A stretch of DNA of 41,286 bases from Gammaproteobacteria bacterium (GTDB lineage: Bacteria; Pseudomonadota; Gammaproteobacteria; Poriferisulfidales; Poriferisulfidaceae): assembly GCA_026713705.1 (NCBI GenBank), contig JAPONY010000017.1, forward strand, positions 1 through 41,286. Direction: 5' to 3'. Made by a program: the position numbers and the translations under genes. The notes beneath the pieces are model-generated. The model saw only the letters and a program-made list of their open reading frames with translations, did not search any database and was not told where the DNA came from. Of this stretch, positions 34,089-41,286 are shown in pieces (the first letter of the stretch is position 1; the number at the start of each line of letters is the position of its first letter).

Positions 34089-34396
34089 ATCCGGTCCGCG
34101 GGAAATTCTCCGCTCCCTTCGAGCCCGAAAAGGTTGCCTCAGACTGGCGTCAGCGCGGTTTCTCCTGCGGAACATTCGAAGACCCTCCGGGACGGGCTTG
34201 GCGAGACTATACACACGACTGCAACGAACTGATTACGGTCGTGGAAGGCCGGTTGCAATTGACCCTGAAAGGCGTCGACATGATCCTGGAGCCCGGCGAC
34301 GAAGCCTTCATCCCACGACGTTGCCTGCACTCTGTCGTCAATCTCGCCCCGACCCGTACGGTCTGGCTGTACGGCTACGACAGCCCGGGCGTCTGA
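34085..34396 (+). CDS. Small cupin-domain protein
   Basis: A 103-residue single cupin barrel. Motif 1 is THDCNELITVVEGRLQLTLKG and motif 2 is LEPGDEAFIPRRCLHSV. The expected metal ligands are partly changed: His followed by Asp/Cys/Glu in motif 1, and His in motif 2. The ligand or reaction is unknown; small cupins bind metals and may act as isomerases or sensors. It is coupled to the cyclophilin-like gene, and its last 22 bp overlap the 3' end of aroK on the other strand. Confidence 0.88.
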   Translation: MNPVRGKFSAPFEPEKVASDWRQRGFSCGTFEDPPGRAWRDYTHDCNELITVVEGRLQLTLKGVDMILEPGDEAFIPRRCLHSVVNLAPTRTVWLYGYDSPGV

Positions 34397-34914
34397 TCAA
34401 GCCACTCGACAATGTTTTCGCAGGCTGTGCGCACCGTCAGGCCATCCATATTGACCTGGTAGTCACACAACTCTCGATATAAAGGCTCGCGCTCGCTGGA
34501 CAACCGCTTCAATATCTCCTCCGGGTCTCCATCCTGCAATAGCGGGCGGGTGCGATCCGCACGCAAGTGCCGCAATTGGGCATCCAGCGGCACACGGAGG
34601 TAGATCACCGTGCCGCGCGAGGCCAAGAGGCGACGATTGTCCGCATCCAGAACAGCACCTCCGCCAGTCGCCAGAACAATATTTTTTTGCTGCACCAGCT
34701 CCGCAATGACTTCACGCTCCCGGCGACGGAACCCTTGCTCTCCCTCGCGCTCGAAGATTTCTGAAACCGTTACTCCGGTCCGCTCTTGCAATACCGCGTC
34801 GCTATCGAAAAATTCCCGTCCCATCGCTTTCGCCAGCAGGGAGCCGACCGTTGTTTTTCCCGCACCCATTGGGCCGATCAAAAACACATTGGAAGGGTGA
34901 ACGGGTCCGGCCAT
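34375..34914 (-). CDS. aroK: Shikimate kinase
   Basis: Phosphorylates shikimate at the 3-hydroxyl with ATP. The 179-residue P-loop kinase has Walker A GPMGAGKTTVG, DSD with the shikimate-binding Asp, FRRREREVI, ATGGGAVLD and the lid DRTRPLL. Start ATG 34914. Its 3' end runs 22 bp into the cupin gene on the other strand, and no terminator is visible. It is divergent from mrcA. The pilMNOPQ cluster, which often lies between mrcA and aroK in gammaproteobacteria, is absent. Confidence 0.96.
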   Translation of the reverse strand: MAGPVHPSNVFLIGPMGAGKTTVGSLLAKAMGREFFDSDAVLQERTGVTVSEIFEREGEQGFRRREREVIAELVQQKNIVLATGGGAVLDADNRRLLASRGTVIYLRVPLDAQLRHLRADRTRPLLQDGDPEEILKRLSSEREPLYRELCDYQVNMDGLTVRTACENIVEWLDQTPGLS

Positions 34915-34975
34915 GAAACGCCCTGATAATCAAAGCCACACTATACTGTAGCCTTGGCCAAACGCCAGTTCGGAC

Positions 34976-37375
34976 ATGAACATCACCCGCCGCCTTCTGA
35001 GACTCATTGCCTTGGGGGTAATGCCGGTCCTGCTCGCCGTGCTCGGGGCCTATCTCTACATACAGCCCAGCATGCCGACAGTCCAGGAACTTCGGGATAT
35101 TCATCTGCAGACCCCGCTCCGCGTGTACTCCCAAGATGGTGCACTGCTTGCGGTCTACGGCACCAAGCGCCGCATTCCCGTCCGTCTGGACGAGATTCCG
35201 TTGCCAATGCGGCAGGCTTTCATCGCATCCGAAGACTCCCGCTTTGAGCAGCACTTCGGGGTAGACCTGCAGGCCTTGGTCCGGGCCGCCGTGGATCTTG
35301 CGCGCAGCGGGCGGATCCGCCAAGGCGGCAGTACCATCACCATGCAGTTGGCCCGTAATTTCTACCTGACCCGGCAACGCCACTTTATTCGCAAACTACG
35401 GGAGATTTTCCTCGCCCTGCGCATCGAACAGGAACTCAGCAAGGATGAAATCCTGGAACTCTACCTGAACAAGATTTTCCTTGGGCATCGAGCGTACGGC
35501 GTGGGCGCGGCGGCCGAGGTGTACTACGACGCCTCTCCCCGACATCTGACGCTGGCTCAGATGGCGACTATCGCCGGGCTGCCCAAGGCACCCTCAACCC
35601 TCAACCCGGTCACCAACCCTGACGCGTCCCACGCGCGGCGGCGCTACGTGCTGGATCGCATGTTGCAGGACGGGCATATCACGAGCGCGCAGCACCGAGA
35701 AGCTGTCGAAGCCCCGGTTACCGCACGGCTGGGCCATTACCGCGGCCAGTCTTCGGCCCCCTACGTGGGAGAAATGGTCCGGGCCGAAATGGTGGAGCGG
35801 TTCGGAACGGAGGCTTACACCGGAGGCTATACGGTTTACTTGACCATACGCGACGATTTGCAAACAGCGGCCCGCCAAGCCGTGCGAAGAGCATTGATTC
35901 GCTACGACTTGCGCCACGGCTGGCGTGGCGCGGAAAACCGCTTGGTCCCTCTCCCGGAAAGCAAACAGGAACTCGACCAAGTTCTAAGTAATACCCCGGC
36001 TCGGGGCGGTTTCAAAAACGGCATCGTGGTGCACGCCGGTTCCGAAGTCGCCCATGTGTATCTCGGTCATAGCCGTTGGGCGGAACTGACCCTCGAGGAG
36101 ATTCTCTGGGCACGACCGATGGAACATGTCGACCGGCGCGGGCCCGCGCCTCGGGCAACTTCGGACGTGCTGCATCCGGGTGATATCGTTCACTTGGTGT
36201 TCGAAGACAATGTCTGGCGATTGCGCCAGATTCCGGAGGCTTCCGGCGCACTGGTTGCGCTGGACCCGGTCGATGGTGCGATCCGGGCATTGACCGGCGG
36301 CTTCGACTTCGCCTTGAGCAAATTCAATCGCGCGACCCAGGCGCGCCGCCAGCCGGGTTCCAGTTTCAAGCCATTCCTGTATACCGCCGCTCTGGCCAAG
36401 GGGTACACCCCGGGCACGCTGATCAACGACGCGCCCGTCGTCTACCACGACCAAGGTATTGAGGGAGCCTGGCGTCCTGCCAACTACAGTGGGCGGTTTT
36501 ACGGACCGACCCGTCTTCGCGAGGCTCTGACTTATTCCCGGAATGTGGTTTCGATCCGAATGCTTGATGGCATCGGGAGCGATTATGCGCGTCACTACGT
36601 GGAACGGTTCGGTTTTGATGCCGAGGCCCTCCCCGACAACCTGACCTTGGCACTGGGTTCGGGTGAAGTGGCGCCACTGCAAATGGTGGCGGCATTCGCG
36701 ATCTTCGCCAACGGCGGCTACCAAATAGAGCCCTACCTGATCGATCGTATTGAAAATCGGGCGGGAAAACTAGTTTATGCGGCCAACCCTCGCAAGGTCT
36801 GCGACGATGCGTGCCAAAAGCAGGCTCTGTCGTCACTGTCGGCCCCTGATCAAGAAATATCCGCCTTAATGCCGGAGAACGCGGCCTCACGCGTGATCGA
36901 CAAACGGATTCACTATCAGATCGTCAGCATGTTGCAGGACGTGGTCCGATTCGGAACTGCGCGTGCCGCATTAGCACTGGAGCGTGAGGATCTGGCGGGG
37001 AAAACTGGCACCACGAACGATCAACGCGATGCTTGGTTCAGTGGATTCAATTCCGGCCTCGTGGCCACCACCTGGGTGGGGCGGGACGACTATGGAAAAC
37101 TCGGTCGCCGTGAAGTCGGCGGTACGGCGGCACTGCCCATGTGGGTCGACTTCATGAAAGTGGCTCTGGCCGACCTGCCGGAAAAGCCTCTTTCCATTCC
37201 CCCGGGCATTGTTCAGGTACGCATTGACCCCAAAAACGGCCTGCTCGCTCCGCCCGACAGCACGAACAGCATCGTAGAAACCTTCCGGGAGGAACACGTG
37301 CCCAATCGTTTGTCGAAAGAAACCAATCTGATGCCTGGGGATGGCCGGGCTGACATGCCGGAACAGTTGTTCTGA
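34976..37375 (+). CDS. mrcA: Penicillin-binding protein 1A, bifunctional peptidoglycan synthase
   Basis: Polymerises glycan strands and cross-links them at the inner membrane. The 799-residue product has one N-terminal membrane helix (LLRLIALGVMPVLLAVLGAYLYI), the GT51 glycosyltransferase domain with EDSRFEQHFGVD and RQGGSTITMQLARNF, an OB-like linker (about 315-400), and the transpeptidase domain with SSFK, SRN and KTGTTND. It is slightly shorter than the E. coli enzyme (about 850), with a short C-terminal tail. TATACT at 34942-34947 lies in the 61-bp gap shared with divergent aroK and, read on the other strand, gives an aroK -10, so the two promoters may overlap. Confidence 0.95.
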   Translation: MNITRRLLRLIALGVMPVLLAVLGAYLYIQPSMPTVQELRDIHLQTPLRVYSQDGALLAVYGTKRRIPVRLDEIPLPMRQAFIASEDSRFEQHFGVDLQALVRAAVDLARSGRIRQGGSTITMQLARNFYLTRQRHFIRKLREIFLALRIEQELSKDEILELYLNKIFLGHRAYGVGAAAEVYYDASPRHLTLAQMATIAGLPKAPSTLNPVTNPDASHARRRYVLDRMLQDGHITSAQHREAVEAPVTARLGHYRGQSSAPYVGEMVRAEMVERFGTEAYTGGYTVYLTIRDDLQTAARQAVRRALIRYDLRHGWRGAENRLVPLPESKQELDQVLSNTPARGGFKNGIVVHAGSEVAHVYLGHSRWAELTLEEILWARPMEHVDRRGPAPRATSDVLHPGDIVHLVFEDNVWRLRQIPEASGALVALDPVDGAIRALTGGFDFALSKFNRATQARRQPGSSFKPFLYTAALAKGYTPGTLINDAPVVYHDQGIEGAWRPANYSGRFYGPTRLREALTYSRNVVSIRMLDGIGSDYARHYVERFGFDAEALPDNLTLALGSGEVAPLQMVAAFAIFANGGYQIEPYLIDRIENRAGKLVYAANPRKVCDDACQKQALSSLSAPDQEISALMPENAASRVIDKRIHYQIVSMLQDVVRFGTARAALALEREDLAGKTGTTNDQRDAWFSGFNSGLVATTWVGRDDYGKLGRREVGGTAALPMWVDFMKVALADLPEKPLSIPPGIVQVRIDPKNGLLAPPDSTNSIVETFREEHVPNRLSKETNLMPGDGRADMPEQLF

Positions 37376-37478
37376 TTGGCGAAAACGTTCATACTAGAGT
37401 TTGGTCCTCTCGTCCGTCCGCACACTTTATTGCTTGACTTCTTGGCGGGTTCCTTTTGTTTTTGCGAGGTTATCAAAA

Positions 37479-38006
37479 ATGAACCGAAATTTAATTCTTC
37501 TAATCGCCGCCGGCGCGCTCGGCATTATCCTTTTGTCCCTCGCCACGAAGCAGGGTTCTTTCCTTGGGATGACTCCACCCGCACCGGCTGACACCGAAAG
37601 CCATGCGGAAAGCCCCGATGCGGAGCAAGCCAAGGCGATGGTCGCCCAGGCTCTTGAATATACGGATCAACATGGCATTTCCGCCCTGATCGAAACGGTC
37701 AATGCGGCCGCTCCCGAATTTCACCAAGGTGAGTTCTATGTGTTCGTCTTGGACAACGCCGGGACGATCGTGGCTCACCCGATCGATCCCAGTTGGGTCG
37801 GAGTGGATGACCAGACCGGTACGGATGCCGACGGCAATGCATTCCTCGCGAGAATGGCTGCGGCGGCAGCCGGCAACCCGGACGGCAGTTGGTTCGACTA
37901 CCGCTGGCCGAATCCGGTCACGGGAGAAGTGGCTACCAAATCCAGCTGGATCGTGATGCGCGACGACCATGTCGTTGGTGTCGGCATCTACCTAGAGGAA
38001 GAGTAG
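37479..38006 (+). CDS. Membrane-anchored single Cache-domain protein
   Basis: A 175-residue protein. One N-terminal membrane helix (NLILLIAAGALGIILLSLA) places the rest in the periplasm. Residues about 50-175 match a single Cache (sCache_2-type) sensor domain: FYVFVLDNAGTIVAHPIDPSWVG, then GSWFDYRWPNPVTGEV. Such domains bind small ligands and normally sit in front of kinases or chemoreceptors; here nothing follows, so it is a free-standing periplasmic sensor or binding protein. The ORF track begins 26 codons too early; ATG 37479 has GAGG ten bases upstream. It is convergent with hemE, 34 bp apart. Confidence 0.85.
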   Translation: MNRNLILLIAAGALGIILLSLATKQGSFLGMTPPAPADTESHAESPDAEQAKAMVAQALEYTDQHGISALIETVNAAAPEFHQGEFYVFVLDNAGTIVAHPIDPSWVGVDDQTGTDADGNAFLARMAAAAAGNPDGSWFDYRWPNPVTGEVATKSSWIVMRDDHVVGVGIYLEEE

Positions 38007-38040
38007 AGAAATCGTACGAACGCCCCGGCCGGGCAGAGAT

Positions 38041-39087
38041 TCAGGCTGAAACGGCTCTGAATTTTTGAACCTCGTCGATCAGGCAGGCAAGCTGATCCGG
38101 ATCGATGTCCGGCGTGATGCCGTGCCCGAGGTTGAATATGTGGCCTGGGTAAGGCCCATAATCCTCCAATAGCGCACGCGCGGCGGCACGCAGGTCCTCC
38201 GCATCCGCACGCAGGATAGCGGGATCCAGGTTGCCCTGTAGGGCACAGGTTTGCCCGACCTCTTCGCGCGCAGCGCGAAGATTGACGGTTTCATCCAAGC
38301 CGATCGCTTCGCAACCGATCCTGCTGACTTCGGTCAATTGCTCGCCACCGCCACGGGCAAACATGATGCGTGGCACAACCGGCCCCAGTTTTTTCATGAC
38401 GCGCTCGACCGGCTGGAGCGAAAAGCGAACATAGTCCTCGCCATCCAGAATGCCTCCCCAACTATCAAAAATCATCACCACACTGGCGCCGGCCTCGATC
38501 TGCGCCTCCAGATAAAGCGCAACGGAATCTGCCAGTATCGAAAGTAAATGATCAAGCTGCTCCGGTTCGGACCGAAGAAATTCAGCTACATGCTCAAAGT
38601 CGCTTCGGCTTCGGCCCTCGATCATGTAGGTGGCCAGCGTCCATGGGCTGCCGGCAAAACCGATGACCGGGACCCGGTCTCCGATCTCTCGGGACAGCAG
38701 GGACACGGCTTCGCTGACATAGCGGAGCTCCTGGTGCGGATCCGGGACCCCCAACGCCTTGATGTCGGCTACACTGCGGACCGGGCGCTCAAAGTGTGGC
38801 CCCGTGCCTTCCGAAAACCCGAGCCCCAGCCCCATCGCGTCCGGGATGGTCAAAATGTCGGAGAATACGATCGCCGCATCCAACGGATATCGACGCATCG
38901 GCTGCAACGCTGCTTCGCAGGCATATTCCGGCGTGCGGCACAAATTAAGAAAGCTCCCGGCTTGCTCGCGCAACTCGCGATATTCCGGAAGGTAGCGCCC
39001 GGCTTGGCGCATAATCCATATGGGTGTGCGATCGGTCGGCTGCCGCCGTAGAGCGCGAAGAAACTGATCGTTTTCCGGGACCGCCAT
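38041..39087 (-). CDS. hemE: Uroporphyrinogen decarboxylase
   Basis: Removes the four acetate carboxyls of uroporphyrinogen III to give coproporphyrinogen III in haem synthesis. The 348-residue product has both family signatures: PIWIMRQAGRYLPEYRELR near the N-terminus and GFAGSPWTLATYMIEG in the middle. The catalytic Asp lies in VFSDILTIPDAMG, and NLGHGITPD closes the active site. It starts 7 bp after gltD ends. The gltD-hemE order is typical of gammaproteobacteria. Confidence 0.96.
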   Translation of the reverse strand: MAVPENDQFLRALRRQPTDRTPIWIMRQAGRYLPEYRELREQAGSFLNLCRTPEYACEAALQPMRRYPLDAAIVFSDILTIPDAMGLGLGFSEGTGPHFERPVRSVADIKALGVPDPHQELRYVSEAVSLLSREIGDRVPVIGFAGSPWTLATYMIEGRSRSDFEHVAEFLRSEPEQLDHLLSILADSVALYLEAQIEAGASVVMIFDSWGGILDGEDYVRFSLQPVERVMKKLGPVVPRIMFARGGGEQLTEVSRIGCEAIGLDETVNLRAAREEVGQTCALQGNLDPAILRADAEDLRAAARALLEDYGPYPGHIFNLGHGITPDIDPDQLACLIDEVQKFRAVSA

Positions 39088-39094
39088 CGGGGCC

Positions 39095-40555
<1,461 letters not shown>

Positions 40556-40765
40556 TCAACGGTAACGCGGTCGCGATTGCTTGGACAGACGCTTGGCATT
40601 GCGCTTGATCGCCGCGGCAGCCTTGCGCTTGCGCACCTCGGTCGGTTTTTCGTAGTACTCGCGGCGACGAGCTTCCGAAAGCACTCCTGACCGCTCGCAC
40701 GCACGCCGAAAACGACGGATTGCAACGTCAAATGGCTCGTCTTCCTTGACTCGAATCCCAGGCAT
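40556..40765 (-). CDS. rpsU: 30S ribosomal protein S21
   Basis: Small basic protein of the 30S subunit, involved in initiation of translation. The 69-residue product has the family body: [21 protein letters not shown], then [15 protein letters not shown] and a basic tail. In many gammaproteobacteria rpsU leads the macromolecular synthesis operon with dnaG and rpoD; here it precedes gltD and hemE instead, so that operon is broken or this copy is separate. A fair sigma-70 promoter lies upstream. Confidence 0.96.
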   Translation of the reverse strand: MPGIRVKEDEPFDVAIRRFRRACERSGVLSEARRREYYEKPTEVRKRKAAAAIKRNAKRLSKQSRPRYR

Positions 40766-40799
40766 ATAGATTTATCAAATGGCCGAAAATGGATTGCGT

Positions 40800-40827
40800 A
40801 TTGTAGGCGCTTCAGGATTTCATGCAA
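40800..40827 (-). promoter_or_regulatory. Candidate sigma-70 promoter of rpsU
   Basis: On the minus strand TTGCAT (40822-40827) and TACAAT (40800-40805) are 16 bp apart, close to consensus. Transcription would start near 40793, giving a 5' UTR of about 28 nt before the rpsU ATG. Confidence 0.55.
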
Positions 40828-41092
40828 AACCGCTCCAGGCAGATGCCCGATAGTTCCACAATATCTCCCTTTGACGGATCACCGGCGGTCTCCGCTAGGT
40901 ATCCTCTACGGGACACCCCCACTTCGTTGTCCTTTCCCCGTCCTGTCACCGGAGCGCCTCCGGCCCGAATGAGTACCGTCCCCCATTCATGGACGGGCAC
41001 ACTATAGCACGAGGCTCTATTGGGCCCCCAGTGAGAGTGTGAGTGCACCGTTCTTTTCGGGTCGGATGGTTCGGGCTGAGTGTGCCGGGAGA
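40828..41092. other. Intergenic stretch without a supported gene
   Basis: Between rpsU and the autotransporter fragment I see no convincing gene. A 78-aa minus-strand ORF (40812-41048) overlaps the rpsU promoter, starts with GTG, and has no recognisable domain or ribosome binding site. CCGGAG and CTCCGG at 40949-40963 form a short hairpin. No tRNA, riboswitch or other RNA family could be recognised by eye. Confidence 0.5.
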
Positions 41093-41286
41093 CTAGAACT
41101 GGAAGCCGAGGTCGAAGGTGGCTGCATAATCCTCGCCGCCGGAGTCCAGTTCCTCGCGAGCCGACAGGCCGGCATGGACCGTCAGGCCGCCCCGCCGCCA
41201 GGTGCCGCCCACCCCGAGCAGGAGGCTGTCGGTCTCCGGCCGGGCCGTCAGCCGCTCGCCCGACACCCGCGCCACGGTCTGCACAT
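41093..41286 (-). CDS. C-terminus of an autotransporter-type outer-membrane beta-barrel protein (partial)
   Basis: The last 64 codons of a gene that continues past the window edge. The reading shows alternating polar and hydrophobic strands (LLLGVGGTWRRGGLTVHAGLSAREE) and ends YAATFDLGFQF. A terminal Phe preceded by alternating hydrophobic residues is the signal for insertion by the Bam complex and is typical of autotransporter barrels. The ORF track's M is an internal GTG. The passenger domain and function are outside the window. Confidence 0.7.
   Translation of the reverse strand, partial: VQTVARVSGERLTARPETDSLLLGVGGTWRRGGLTVHAGLSAREELDSGGEDYAATFDLGFQF

Noticed and set aside
40812-41048. 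78-aa minus-strand ORF
   Set aside because: GTG start, no ribosome binding site, no recognisable domain, and it overlaps the likely rpsU promoter.

Overview
The window reads as chromosome from a GC-rich gammaproteobacterium. Several adjacencies are familiar from that class: aroC with an MFS permease; glnE-ilvE-(CHCC zinc finger)-hldE-waaF; glyQ-glyS-gmhB-plsC; aroB-dgt; aroK divergent from mrcA; gltD-hemE. Heptose/LPS genes, PBP1A and the C-terminus of an autotransporter barrel show a Gram-negative envelope. The genus cannot be told from the sequence alone.

Layout. 1-2471: edge fragment, MFS permease, aroC. 2597-6984: accessory stretch with an AT-rich 567-aa protein that has a HEPN-like C-terminal motif, a solitary PstS-type phosphate-binding protein behind a Pho-box-like promoter, and a Fic protein with a winged-helix tail, followed by two 51-bp direct repeats that each hold a 26-nt palindrome. 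7071-19308: core genes (glnE, ilvE, zinc finger, hldE, waaF, tRNA-Leu(CAA), a thioredoxin-like ferredoxin, an aldo/keto reductase, then plsC, gmhB, glyS and glyQ on the minus strand). 19305-31174: defence island. 31363-40765: core genes again (dgt, aroB, aroK, mrcA, a Cache protein, hemE, gltD, rpsU). A cyclophilin-like/cupin gene pair sits in the opposite strand between aroK and aroB. 41093-41286: end of an autotransporter-type protein.

The defence island has two layers. The first is a type I restriction-modification operon in the order hsdM-abiEi-abiEii-hsdS-hsdR. An AbiE toxin-antitoxin pair lies inside it, an 11-bp inverted repeat precedes abiEi, and HsdR carries a C-terminal AlbA_2/Schlafen-type domain. 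The hsdR stop codon overlaps the start codon of the essential gene glyQ. The second layer is much more AT-rich: a GHKL-ATPase-like protein, a small STAS-like (DUF4325-type) protein and a membrane-anchored protein in one tight minus-strand operon, with a divergent membrane-anchored protein beside it. This GHKL/STAS/membrane module is the best candidate here for an undescribed system. By analogy with the SpoIIAB/SpoIIAA partner-switch families it could be a nucleotide-dependent switch controlling a membrane effector, but that is inference.

The second notable locus is Fic-palindromes-glnE. A predicted AMP-transferase with its own DNA-binding tail sits beside two identical palindromes that fill the promoter region of glnE, itself an adenylyltransferase.
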